DNA of 64,000 bases, taken from positions 14,814,361 through 14,878,360 of the forward strand of contig CAKAKS010000066.1 of assembly GCA_916700875.1 (NCBI GenBank), given 5' to 3'. Position 1 is the first letter of the stretch. Each line of letters starts with the position of its first letter. A program made the position numbers and the translations under genes. Shown here piece by piece: positions 13,401-24,230 of this stretch. A model generated the notes under the pieces. That model worked only from the letters and a program-made list of their open reading frames with translations. It searched no databases and had not been told where the DNA came from. Origin of the DNA: Sebastes aleutianus (lineage: Eukaryota > Chordata > Actinopteri > Perciformes > Sebastidae).

Positions 13401-16400
13401 CATTTTCTATGATGTGTCAATAATTCCTGTTGGATCTTGGCTATGCTACAATTCAATTCTGTCTTTTTAAAAAGGCACTTTGGGTTACAGACGTTTTTCC
13501 TATAATACAAACACATATACAGTAGTATTTTGTTGGTTAGACGAAAACCAAGACTGTGTGTGTTGAATTGATAGAGATGGTGTTGAAACACAACAACAAT
13601 TAATCTAAGATATTAGTGTTTTTTAATCCTATTAAAAGGTTTGTTTACATCAGTTAATTAATCTAAGAACACAAAAAAGGCCGATATTATCAAATATTGT
13701 CCGTTGACAAAAGCACATAATGCCGATTTTTCAAATCAACTTTATATCATTATGTGAGATTTATGTGGTCAAAAAAATTCAGATTACACTTTTAAACCTC
13801 TATAAAGGATCTTGCCTCTTTATGTCTCTGCATGGACAAGTGTGTTATTGCCATTTTGCTCTCTGTCTCTCTCAGGGCACCATGTGGTGGTTGTTCATTA
13901 ATTCATCCCCTCCTTCAGCCTCCCTCCCTGCAGTCCTTCTTCTTCCCTCTGGAAAATACCCCCCACACTCCTTCCCAAGTTTCTCTCTTCTCTCATTCCC
14001 ACTCCTCCACCTCGCTTCATATCTCAGAACTCCATGACCTCCCCCGAACCCACCATCATCCACTTCTGCTGGCGTCCATGTCTCTGAAACTGCTCTGCGG
14101 ACTGGACTGGAGGTTTCATGTCAATACCTGAATGTATGGTTTGAATATGTACAGTATGTGTGAGTATTTGAAATGAGCAGGGTGACATTTTTTCATGCAT
14201 TTGTTTTTAATTAATTAATGGCTCAATATATTTTACTGTATTCCCTCAGTGTAGACCTACAAACAGTGCTTTCAAATCCTTCACTTTACCCTCTCGACCT
14301 CGACCCTCCACCTTCGGACTGTGCATGCATGTGATATATAGTGGTGCCCCAATAAAAAAAAAATTTTTTTTAGGGGTGTCAGAGTTAATACGATAATAAC
14401 GTGATAATAACAAGATAACGTGATAATAACACATTCATGCGTATTCTGGATGTTTCTGGACAATATTTGTCATTGTTTTGTGTTGTTAATTGATTTTTAA
14501 TAATAAATATATACAGACATTTGCATAAAGCAAGCATATTTGTCCATTCCCATGTTGATAAGAGTATTAAATACTTGACAAATCTCCCTTTAAGGTACAT
14601 TTTGAACAAATAAAATATGTGCGATTAATTTGTGATTAATCCCGATTAACTATGGACAATCATGTGATTAATCGTGATTAAATATTTGAATCGATTGACA
14701 ACCCTATTTTTTCCCTTCTCCCTTCCTTCAGAAATTTTAAGGAAGAGAGAGAGATGTGCATTAAAAGTCACCTAAAACATGTTGCTTTAAAAAACATGTA
14801 CAGTCGAGGTAAATGGTGCATGAATAAACTGGATGCAATTTTATATTAAACAATGCAAGAAGAAGAAAAAGAAGAAAAAAGACCCTTGTCAATGGCTTTA
14901 TATAAGTTGTTACCATTCCACTGTTCTCATGAACACGCACAAGAGCCTCCCATTCTAGTCAGCATACACTCCAGGAGTGTATTAGGTTGCCAGTTTATTA
15001 GGTACACCTAGCTAAAACAACAGACCAGCAATAAACCCTTCCTTTATGATGATTTTTGCTAATTTGAAGAGGTGTCAATTCAATTGTATGGTCATTTTGG
15101 AGGCTGTAATTTGTGGTGCTGTTGAACTGTATTGCATTACAATGAGAGTTGTTTCTAATATTTATATCAATGAACAAACTGGTAACTGAGGGTATTTTAC
15201 CATTAACTCTTGTGGCTGTCTATTTGGAGGAAAGGGTTAAAGCGGAGTATTAGGACAAAGCTTTTCTTTTTTTGTGTTCATCCATCCATTCCTCCGTCCA
15301 CCTGGTCAGTTCCCAGGGAAAGCCACCATCAGGGTCCACCTCTTTTCACCATCATTCACATCTCCTGTCAAACACACAGAGCTACTGACTCCCTACATTT
15401 AAAAAGAACCAGCTCTGACATGTGAAACACTGTGGCATCACTTACACTAAGGATGTGTTAATTGCAAATAACAATATGAGAATAATTGATTTGTAATATA
15501 AAGCATTTTAATTCAAAGCATTTAAGGTGTTGATATAGATGACAAAAGTCCAGTAAAATAATTATGTTTCTCAAATTGTCAAATTATAGCAATTAACACT
15601 TGAGTTTGCAATATATCTTAAAAGATAATAAGGATGGCTAATACTTGATTAGTGTTTTAGCAGTTTCACACGCTAGCACACGGAGCACAGAAGTTTCCCC
15701 ACGTATGACAACAACAGGATATCAAAATATTTGTATACAACATTTGAGCTTATTTGCAACTTGAAACATCTCTTGTTTGCCTATTCCTGACCTTTTCCCC
15801 CTTACATTTTCTCTCACTACTCCCCCCCCCCAACCCCCCACCCACCCCCCCACCACCCCCCCCCACCCTCCCACGCCCTCCATCCGTCCGTCCCTCCGAG
15901 TCTACCCAGACAGTTCTCCCATCATGCCTGTGGCCTCAGATGGCACATGGGTCACAGTTGAGACACGAGGCTCCCAATGATTGGCCACTGTGTTGGACCC
16001 GGCGCAAACTCACTCAGAGTTCATTAGGGATAGATGAGGGAGAGGGGTTTGTGCTTGTGTGTGTGTGTGTGTGTGTGTGTGTCTGTGTGTTAGTGTGTGT
16101 GAAGCAGAGGGGGGTGTTCAGACAGGCAGATCACACAAACATACCCACACACCCCTTGAACAAAAACAATACTGTCTCACATTGGCAATTACGCGGGCAC
16201 ATCCCGGCCTAATCGAAAATATTATACAATCTTTTTTTCCCGCAAATGTGGGAAATATTTAGACTGCTACGACAGGAAGTTCTAACAAGTGACAAGTCTG
16301 TTAATGAATCTACAGAGGAAATACAACCTACTACAGTAATTCTTGTTGTAATCATGAGCATCAGCCGATAGTGTGTTTGTGTGACAGAGAGAGTGTTGGG

Positions 16401-19095
16401 GGGGGGCCGAGGGGGGGGTTTGCTCCCCAGACAGATTAGGGGGTCCAGCCAGCCTTCATATTTTGTCTAGTAGTGTCGTCTGCTGGGGCTCATCCGATTA
16501 CTGAGCCACCCTTAAAACTCTCTCAAAAACACACACACACACACACACACACAATCTAAAAACAAAGGCATATACATTCAAGCACATACACGAGTAAAAG
16601 CTATGCAAATGTGAGGAGACAATTATATTCCCACCACCCACATACACACACACACATAAACACACATCGGCGTGATGCACCGTCTTCCATTTCGGTTTCT
16701 GAACGCAACAGACACAAAGACACTCTAATCCTTACATAATCCCCTTCTGCTACCAAACACCAAACTCTGGTCATATCAACTCTCTCTCTCTCTCCCACAC
16801 ACCAACACACACACACACACACACGCTTGACTGATCCAAAACTACTTTCAACTTTTGTTTTCTTATCGGAACCAACTCATTCACATACAAAACTGTCTGA
16901 ATCAACGTAATATGCATTCAAATATAAAATAATTCAATATTGTATTCTCGTTAAAGTGCCCTTGGTTTATACTTTTAGAACTGCGACATTAAAAACAACT
17001 GCTTTATCTTAGCAGGGCCTGTTTTCCAATGTACATACAGGACTTACTAAGACACAATAAATTGTCAAGTAATAATAACTTCCCAAACTTTTCCACTACA
17101 CTCATTCTTGAGTTCAGTCCTCATGGACAAACCAACAGAGACATCTAGTGGTGATCTCTGGGCCCTACATGAAGGCAGGGACACAACTAAAGAAAAGCTT
17201 GCAGTGGGACAAAAGGGAGCATTTAAGGAAATATAACTTTTCATTGTTTCAAGGAAGTTTTTTTTCTTTTTCTATGATTACTTTGTGATTGGAAAACAAA
17301 TAAAATCTGATAAACCGGTCTCCTATTTATAGGTAGATGTGCTGGGAGTTCTCCTATTTACTCTTTTCTATGCTTTTTCTTTCTCATCTCTTTCTTCCTT
17401 TACTTGTGTCCATCATGATCATTTGAACTCAGTCTGCACATATAATTAGAGCTGCAACAATTAGTCGACTAATCAGTTAGTCAATCAAAATAAAAATGAT
17501 TTCAAACTATTTTGATAATTGATTAATCATTTCAGTCATTTATCAAACTACTACCGGGGCTCAACGTTTATCTTTTTTTTCACTTGCCCGGGTGAGAAAT
17601 CTACTTGCCCAAAATAAATTTTTACTTGTCCCTATACAAATAGTTTTATTTATTCGCGGTTATCAAATAACAACAAAGACTAACGTTAATCATCATGTAT
17701 AATCTTTATTTAAGTAAATTAATCTGAGTTCCACCCACATCCTCTAACGCCTCCCAACTAAACTCCTGTTTCCAGGATAATGGAAATGCTCACTTGTGAT
17801 TTAGCGCATAAACTTTGTCTTTACCTTCTCGCAAGTGCCCGATCGGTATTGTGCATGTGCAACTCTCAACAGATATGAGAAGGAAGCGAGATGGCTCACT
17901 CCTTAGCTACTTCTATCATCAGCTCCAGAAAAAAATATGTATTTAATTATTTTTTTACCACTTGCCGAATTTGGCCCAATTGGGCAAGTGAGTTGCTAGA
18001 TTTGCTAGCCCGACATGTCATTTTACTTATTGTTGAGCCCTGCCAGTGCCAACTATTCTCTGGTTCCAGCCTCTCCAATGTGAGGATTTGCTGCTTTTCT
18101 CAGTTATATATCATTGTACAATGAATACTGCTGGACATCTTGAAAAATGTGATGGGCATTTGTCACTTGTTTGTGACATTTTATAGATCAAACAATGAAT
18201 AAAGAAAGTATCTGACAAATTAATCAATAATGAATGAACAAAGTACAGTTTCATCATGGAAGGTTCAGACTTATATCAGCATTAATGTTAGGCCTAGGCA
18301 GCAAATATATAGAAGTGAACATCTCCAGTATTAGAGTAATTTATGATAATATTAATTTCAATATAAACAAGTGCTTGCGTATTAATAAGACTCACCTAGT
18401 TTGTATGTCAGCACATACAGGACTGTCCAAGGGGTGCCGGGCACTGCCAGCATCTTCCTCCACACTCTCCACGGCCTCATAGCGTCTGATCCCTGCCCTC
18501 CCCTCCTGCTGCCATCTGCCTGTTGACCCCTCAAAGTCTCATCGTCCAACACAGGGGCCCCCCACACAAACAGAGCCACGCCTGCGTACACAAACGTCAG
18601 CAGCATAAACATCCAGCTCCATCCGGCCACGTCGATCACAGCCAGCAGCCCACCTCCAGCAAACACCGATCCAGCTTTATAGCCGACGACTTGGGCTGTG
18701 TTGCCCAGGCCCAGCTCCCCACGACCTTTCAACAACCCAACGGCGGCCCCGTCTACAGCAATATCCTGGACGGAGGCCAAGGAGTTCATGGCCAACAGGG
18801 TTCCTGCTACACCCCAAATATGTGCCTCTGGGGCCAGGGCAGCACTTGCGAGGCATGTCAGAGCCAGCCCAGACACCGTCCCCACCAGCCAGCGGCGCTT
18901 GGTGCCCACCCGGTCCACTAAAGGGGCCCAGAGCACCTTGAGGACCCATGGGAAGTAGAGGATCTTGGTGAAGCCAATGCGGGTGAGGGAATGACCAGCT
19001 CCACGCAGGTAGACAGGAAGCAGGGAGGACTGGAGACCATAGGGGATGCCCTGGACAAAGTACAGCAGGCCCAGGAAGACTAGTTTGTCATTCAT
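1475..19095 (-). CDS. mfsd3: MFSD3-like major facilitator transporter (3' end outside window)
   Basis: Join of three coding exons read on the minus strand: 19095-18396, 8500-8353 and 1575-1475. Phases match at both junctions (...YKLG|EQGAV..., ...AQF|SIGAM...). The 316 codons visible compare with about 410 in mammalian MFSD3, so roughly 100 C-terminal codons lie left of the window. The N-terminus (MNDKLVFLGLLYFVQGIPYG) and the motifs VQDIAVDGAAVGLL, NTAQVVGYKAG and PGTPWT..VLTYKLGEQG match MFSD3. Several hydrophobic stretches are consistent with a polytopic membrane protein of the acetyl-CoA transporter-like branch of the major facilitator superfamily; its substrate is not known to me. I chose ATG 19095 because the frame upstream has only a GTG (19125) and a CTGCAG acceptor-like site lies just 5' of it. 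Donors are GTGAGT at 18395, GTAGCC at 8352 and GTGAGA at 1474. Introns are very large (6.8 and 9.9 kb) and repeat-rich. Confidence 0.88.
2694..2752. mobile_element. Solo terminus of the same piggyBac-like family
   Basis: AAACATGGGAAAATAG, then CAGGTTGAAAAATACC, then AAAGTTACCCTTTAA, matches the right end of the element at 62539-63540 almost base for base. The rest of that element is not present to the left. The TTAA directly abuts a GGGCTGCAAC-family hAT copy. Confidence 0.7.
2753..3032. repeat. GGGCTGCAAC-family hAT-like repeat, old copy
   Basis: Shared landmarks with the better-preserved copy at 9743-10090 include CCCAAGATGATGTCTTCAAATGTC, AACCCAAAGATA.TCAGTTTAC and GATTATCAAAATAGTTG. The end ATTGCAGCTC is the degenerate terminus. 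No coding capacity. Confidence 0.65.
4048..4777. mobile_element. hAT-like non-autonomous transposon, family A, copy 1
   Basis: The termini TAGGGCTGTCAA and TTGACAGCCCTA form a 12-bp inverted repeat. They are flanked by perfect 8-bp duplications GTTAAATG at 4040-4047 and 4778-4785, the hallmark of hAT insertion. There is no transposase frame. It is 730 bp, inside intron 2 of mfsd3. Confidence 0.85.
7310..7620. repeat. GGGCTGCAAC-family hAT-like repeat, old copy
   Basis: It contains CAATTAATTGATTAGTC, GTTCCAGCTTCTCA, CTATGACAGTAAACTGAATAC and GAAGCTGTCATCTTCGG in the same order as the 9743-10090 copy. The termini are eroded. It lies in mfsd3 intron 2. Confidence 0.6.
7830..8325. repeat. Interspersed repeat, family B, copy 1
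   Basis: It has GTTCTCATTCCCAGGGCGTCAAATACC at one end and GAGTTGGGATGAGAACGTG at the other, an inverted pairing. Internal blocks such as CACTTTGTCACG, TTTTCCATTAACTA and CCTAAACCTAACTATA recur in the copy at 37684-38130. Confidence 0.55.
9743..10090. mobile_element. GGGCTGCAAC-family hAT-like transposon, nested
   Basis: The ends TAGAGCTGCAAC and GTTAGTTGCAGCCCTA are near-perfect inverse copies. On either side lie two halves of another repeat rich in TTAGTCGAC motifs (about 9669-9742 and 10091-10302), which ends in GGACAGCCCTAAA. The arrangement indicates insertion of this element into an older one. Confidence 0.7.
10838..11220. repeat. Long purine-strand (GA-rich) low-complexity tract
   Basis: Nearly all bases of the plus strand from about 10838 to 10955 are A or G, with purine bias continuing past 11200. 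Open frames on either strand (Ser/Pro/Phe-rich on minus) follow from composition and show no domain. Confidence 0.75.
11890..12310. repeat. Interspersed repeat (TTTAACCAGGAAGTCCC family)
   Basis: TTTATTTAACC..CATTTAACCAGG and GGGGAGACCTGGCCAAGATAGC are familiar blocks of a teleost dispersed repeat. The element ends vaguely around 12300. No coding capacity. It lies in mfsd3 intron 1. Confidence 0.45.
14371..14706. mobile_element. hAT-like non-autonomous transposon, family A, internally deleted copy
   Basis: Termini TAGGGGTGTCA and TTGACAACCCTA are diverged versions of the family A ends. The internal ~400 bases found in the other two copies are missing. It lies in mfsd3 intron 1. Confidence 0.7.
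15820..15890. repeat. C-rich low-complexity tract
   Basis: Runs of five to nine C separated by A or T (CCCCCCCCCAACCCCCCACCC-like), followed by CCATCCGTCCGTCC. Potential G-quadruplex on the minus strand. Confidence 0.85.
16056..16082. repeat. (TG)n microsatellite
   Basis: Thirteen uninterrupted TG dinucleotides in mfsd3 intron 1. They generate spurious Cys/Val-rich frames. Confidence 0.95.
16529..16553. repeat. (CA)n microsatellite
   Basis: Twelve CA dinucleotides. Further CA tracts follow at about 16643-16656 and 16803-16823. Confidence 0.95.
17452..18235. mobile_element. GGGCTGCAAC-family repeat interrupted by a second element
   Basis: The copy starts TAGAGCTGCAAC at 17452, runs to about 17553, and resumes near 18043 with GCCAACTATTCTCTGGTTCCAGC. 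Between them is a ~0.49-kb block with ends GGGGCTCAAC and GTTGAGCCC, containing repeated ACTTGCCC motifs. The two halves together make one ordinary copy of the outer family. Confidence 0.6.
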
Positions 19096-19458
19096 GATGA
19101 AGTGACCCTCTAATTGAGCAGACACTGCAGTGGTCCATGGGTCAGGTCATTGTTTGGTTGAAAGGGGAGCACTTCAAATGACTCAGATGAACTGATATGA
19201 CCTGAAATGAAAAGACAGAGAGTGTGAGCTTCAGGGATATTGATGCTGAGTTTATAATCTTGTTGTAGAAGATATGGAGTGACTAAAGACTAACTCTGTA
19301 TCCACTTTTAAAAACAAATTTTTTTTAGGATAGCATTCCTATAAGTAGAAGGGTATAAATATATGTATGTATACATCCGTTTCTGGACGCATGTGTACAT
19401 TTATACACATTTATGTATATATACTGTATATTTGTTTTATCAACTTGTCCTACCATTT

Positions 19459-21340
19459 TACCACTTCTATTATTATTGACATGTTCTGTGATGTTCTGTT
19501 TTAGCAGTTACCATATTTGTTTTACTTTATTTATCTGCTTTTATTGTCTGATGATCTGTTTTAACAGTTACCATATCTTTTACTTTATTTATCTGCTTTT
19601 ATTGTCTGATGTTCTGTTTTAACAGTTACCATATCTTTTACTTTATTTATCTGCTTTCATTGTCTTGTGAAGCACTTTGTAACATCTGTTTTGAGGTGTG
19701 TGCTATATAAATAAATTGTATTATTATTATTATTACTTATAATATAACTTAATCACAATAAAAATGAATTACGTACATATTTAACTTAATCATATTGACT
19801 GTTATCTTTTCTTCACTTTTTTAATGCATGACTTTTAATTCAATTATTAATTATTAACCAGCTTCCTTATTGAGCCATACATATACTCTAATTCAATTTT
19901 CCCACATTTTTCTAACTATAATTATTATTATTTATAATTATTCTAATTATAATTATTACCTTTAATCTGTGTCATACATAAATATAAATTAATTACTGAT
20001 ATAATTATCCTTATCAAAATATAAATTTGGTATCAATCCAGAATACCAATTCTACAATTTTACCACTTCTTTTATTATTGATATGTTCTGTGATGTTCTG
20101 TTTTAGCAGTTTCCATATCTTTTACTTTATTTATCTGCTTTTATTGTCTTGTGAAGCACGTTGTAACATCTGTTTTGAGGTGTGTGCTATATAAATAAAT
20201 TGTATTATTATTACTTATAATATAACTTAATCACAATACCAATTAATTACTTACGTATTTAACTTAATCATATTGACTATTTGTTATTATCACTTTTAAT
20301 TCAATTATTAATTATTAACCAGCTTCCTTATTGAGCCATACATATACTCTAATTCAATTTTCCCAAATTTTTTCTAACTATAATTATTATTATTTATAAT
20401 TATTCTAACTATAATTATTACCTTTAATCTGTATCATACATAAATATAAATTAATTACTGATATAATTATCCTTATCAAAATATAAATTTGTTATCAATC
20501 CAGAATACCAATTCTACCATTTTACCACTTCTTTTATTATTGATATGTTCTGTGATGTTCTGTTTTAACAGTTTCCATATCTTTTACTTTATTTATCTGC
20601 TTTTATTATCTGATGTTCTGTTTTAATAGTTACCATATCTTTTACTTTATTTATCTGCTTTTATTGTCTGATGTTCTGTTTTAATAGTTACCATATCTTT
20701 TACTTTATTTATCTGCTTTTATTGTCTGATGTTCTGTTTTAATAGTTACCATATCTTTTACTTTATTTATCTGCCTTTATTGTCTTGTGAAGCACGTTGT
20801 AACATCTGTTTTGAGGTGTGTGCTATATAAATAAATTGTATTATTATTACTTATAATATAACTTAATCACAATACCAATTAATTACTTACGTATTTAACT
20901 TAATCATATTGACTATTTGTTATTATGACTTTTAATTCAATTATTAATTATTAACCAGCTTCCTTATTGAGCCATACATATACTCTAATTCAATTTTCCC
21001 AAATTTTTCTAACTATAATTATTTATAATTATTCTAATTATAATTATTACCTTTAATCTGTGTCATACATACATATGAATTAATTACTGATATAATTATC
21101 CTTATCAAAATATAAATTTGGTATCAATCCAGAATACCAATTCTACAATTTTACCACTTCTTTTATTATTGATATGTTCTGGGATGTTCTGTTTTAACAG
21201 TTACCATATCTTTTACTTTATTTATCTGCTTTTATTATCTGATGTTCTGTTTTAATAGTTACCATATCTTTTACTTTATTTATCTGCTTTTATTGTCTTG
21301 TGAAGCACTTTGTAACATCTGTTTTGAGAAGTGTTAAATA
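19459..21340. repeat. Hierarchical tandem array (~0.40-0.43-kb core plus variable 58-bp subunits)
   Basis: Four large units begin at about 19459, 20062, 20524 and 21153 with TACCACTTC(T/A)TTTATTATTGA. Within each, a 58-bp subunit (TTCTGTTTTAAYAGTTACCAT...) is repeated 3, 1, 4 and 2 times. Each is followed by GTGAAGCAC.TTGTAACATC and TATATAAATAAA-type sequence, which resembles a LINE-2 3' tail. The array is very AT-rich and lies between mfsd3 and the annexin gene. Confidence 0.8.
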
Positions 21341-21386
21341 AATAAAAGTATTATTATTATTTTTATTATTATTATTATTATTAAAT

Positions 21387-21418
<32 letters not shown>

Positions 21419-21486
21419 ATTATTATTTTTATTATTATTAAATGTATTATTATTATTTTTATTATTATTATTATTATAATAATAAA
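21340..21486. repeat. (TTA)n microsatellite block
   Basis: Almost uninterrupted ATT/TTA trinucleotides with two AAATG interruptions. It extends the AT-rich tail of the preceding tandem array. The poly-Asn frame on the minus strand is an artefact. Confidence 0.9.
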
Positions 21487-22065
21487 GGCAGTCACAGATC
21501 CCACCAGCAGCCTTAAAAGGACAGAGCTGTGTTTTACTGCCCAGCTCAGTTATCAGTAACATTAAACCTGCTAACGTCAGCTCCTCAAAGTCAAATCACT
21601 TAATGGACATAAACATGAACATAACATGTTCAATATCACAACATGAGTTTCCATCATTTACATTTAGAGCAGAAACACAAATGTGATTTTGCATCGTTGG
21701 CCTAGCTAGCTAGCTAGCGCGCTGCCATGGTAACCTTAAACCATGGCAACCTTAAACCATTTAAATAGCTTTAAAACACATTTATACAACATGGCAATGA
21801 TATTAAGAGTTGTGCTGCAATGAGACAAAGTAGTTCCGTACATGTTGTGCGTATATATATATAAATATAGACACATACTGAGAGAGAAAGTTGGTTAGCT
21901 TAGCTTCAGCTAACCGGTTGAGAAGCTGCTCCTTCTTGTTGTGGTATTTATGAGCTATGAGGTTGCCAGGTTCTGTGGCAGCAATCCCCCGTCTTCAGAT
22001 TGGCAGAAGAGGTGTGTGTTTTTATATTTGTAACGTAAAAGTGTGTGTGCATGCTTTCTAACCTA

Positions 22066-22250
22066 CTATTTTGATAAATTGTCAGCTATTGCAATGCAGT
22101 AAAACACATTTTATTAACCAACCTGGCAACCCTAGGTTCCCCCAATGACACTAATACACAATAGCTGTACTCTATCACCCACTCTGTGTGTGTGTGTGTG
22201 ATTCATTGGTCATTCATTGTCAGTGTTTGCACATTAAGATTGCTATGTCA
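22066..22250. repeat. Local duplication, copy 1
   Basis: The segment GATAAATTGT..GCTATTGC through CACATTTTATTA.CCAACCTGGCAACCCTAGGTTCCCC to TGTTTGCACAT.AAGATTGCTATGT recurs at 22498-22557 plus 23165-23351. This copy is uninterrupted. Confidence 0.8.
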
Positions 22251-22557
22251 TGTTTCAGTTGAAATGGTACCATTATTTAATACTTCAGAAAACTTGCCTG
22301 ATATCACTGCAGCTATTCGCTTATTTTGACTTTATTGGCATAAATAAGTTATAAAAATACAGCATATTTTGTGAGCGGAATCTGTGCTTTTACTCTACAT
22401 GTTTTCTTTCTCAAATGAAACTTTTTTGATCAGTTAGTTGCATTACCCTCTACCAAAGGTTGCCTCTTGTAAGCTATGCATACACTTCAGAGTTACTTGA
22501 TAAATTGTTGGCTATTGCGATCATGGATGTATTAAATGATTGCAATGCAGTAAAAGG

Positions 22558-23160
22558 CAAGGCAAGGCAGCTTTATTTTGTGTAGCACATTTCAGCAACA
22601 GGGCAATTCAAAGTGCTTTACATAAACATTCAAAAACATTGCGACAAAGTGCAAAAGAACATTAAGACATAATTAAAACAGTTATACAAACATTAAAGAT
22701 TAGAAAATAAAAACAAGCTAAAAATAAAAGCTAGGATTGAAGCTAAAATAGAGTATAACACACAAGAGTAAAAGCTCTAGTGCAGTATATAAGATCATTA
22801 TCTGGATTTCATAAAAGGTAGCAGCAAACAGGAAAGTTTTAAGCTTTGATTTAAAAGAACTAAGAGTTGGAGTTGGTCCTGCAGATTTCTGGGAGCTTGT
22901 TCCAAATATTTGGTGCATAAAAACTGAACACTGCTTCTTCTGCATGTTTAGTTTTGACTCTGGGGACAATAAGCAGATCTGATCCAGATGATGTGAGAGG
23001 TCTCGATGGTTCATAACATAGCAGAAGTTCAGAAATGTATTTTGGCCCTAAACCATTTAGTGCTTTGTAAACCAGCAGGAGTATTTTGAAATCAATTCTC
23101 TGAGAGACAGGGAGCCAGTGTAGAGACCTGAGAACTGGACTGATATGATTCACTTTCTAA
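22558..23160 (-). mobile_element. LINE-2-like retrotransposon fragment (3' end of reverse transcriptase)
   Basis: On the minus strand two overlapping frames give HISPVLRSLHWLPVSQRIDF, ILLLVYKALNGLGPKYIS, LLIVPRVKTKHAE and FYAPNIWNKLPEICR. These are the conserved C-terminal segment of teleost L2/CR1-clade reverse transcriptases. The 3' UTR of the element (CAATTTGAAGTGCTTT-type segment at 22600-22625) follows. Only the last ~0.6 kb is present, as expected from 5'-truncated insertion, and the frame is shifted near 22900. Confidence 0.75.
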
Positions 23161-23351
23161 AACACATAAAACACATTTTATTACCCAACCTGGCAACCCT
23201 AGGTTCCCCAAATGACACTAATATACAGAAGCTGTACTCTATCACCCACTCTGTGTGTGATTCATTGGTCATTCATTCATTGTATCACCCACTCTGTGTG
23301 TGTGATTCATTGGTCATTCATTGTTAGTGTTTGCACATCAAGATTGCTATG
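23161..23351. repeat. Local duplication, copy 2, right half
   Basis: It matches the right part of 22066-22250, with a second internal repeat of the TATCACCCACTCTGTGTG...GGTCATTCATTG motif (about 23239-23280 and 23283-23321). The left half of this copy is at 22498-22557, and the LINE-2 fragment lies between the halves. Confidence 0.78.
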
Positions 23352-23764
23352 TTAATTGGGTTACATTATAATTTCTAGATTATGAATTTGCAGTGGATTC
23401 TGAGCCAAAATATGTGCAGTTGCCTGTGCTTCATAAGGAGTGTTAAAAACTATCATATTTTTTTGTATGTACAGGTATATGATGTAAATGTGTTTATGTA
23501 GATATATCGCTATATGTGTCTATATTATGTGTATAAGTATGGGTGTGTTTGTCCTGTATTATTCAGCAATGCTACAACGGCAAGCCTTCTCTGTCTTTCA
23601 ATTTTCTATTATTGCTACTGTAATGGTAATAACTAATATTATTAGTGCATACATATTTGGAAACTTATCTTATATCTGGTTGGTTCATGTCTGTCTGATA
23701 TGTATTGTACATGCATGTGCAAAAAACCAAGACCACTCAGATATAGGCCTTCATACAAAAACCT

Positions 23765-23770
23765 TTTATT
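23765..23770 (-). terminator. Candidate poly(A) signal of annexin gene
   Basis: AATAAA on the minus strand, 461 bases beyond the annexin stop codon. It would give a 3' UTR of about 0.47 kb, a reasonable length. It was identified by motif only. Confidence 0.4.
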
Positions 23771-24230
23771 TGCAAGTTGTCCAAGCTCCTTCAAGGGTAG
23801 GCCTACCGCTGCCACTGACTATGATTGGCACATGGTGATCTGTTATACATCTGTTTGCAGCTGCACTGTGATCGCTGACTTCAGCGTCTGTTCGAGCACC
23901 AGATATGCAAATCTAATGAGTGAAAAGCTAAGTCTATCCCAGAGCATAGGTCCACTGGCATACTGCTGTCAGATCTATACCGGGATAAGTGTTGGAATGA
24001 AAAGGAATAACTTGGAGTGAAAATATCTGCTGAAGCAGTGCCGATTCAATGTTAATCTTTACGCATTGCAGTTAATATCTTCTAAATATCATGACAGTCA
24101 AACAAAGACAAGTCAGTTCTCAACCAGAGCATAAGGCACAATATGTGTCATGAGATTATAGGTGATTTTCCACAGCTGGGCTCTCTGCTGGAGCTTCAGC
24201 TGTATGAGCCTTGATCCCATTGATTGGCTT

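Noticed and set aside
15754..16212. 152-codon frame with Pro-rich and Cys-Val segments
   Set aside because: It spans the C-rich tract and the TG microsatellite; low complexity, not a gene.
18523..18958. Plus-strand frames opposite mfsd3 exon 1
   Set aside because: Antisense shadows of a GC-rich coding exon.
21290..21562. Poly-Asn frame on the minus strand
   Set aside because: Translation of the TTA trinucleotide repeat.
22498..23351. A protein-coding gene from the frames around the reverse transcriptase remnant
   Set aside because: The frames are shifted relative to each other and truncated at the 5' side; this is a dead LINE-2 fragment.
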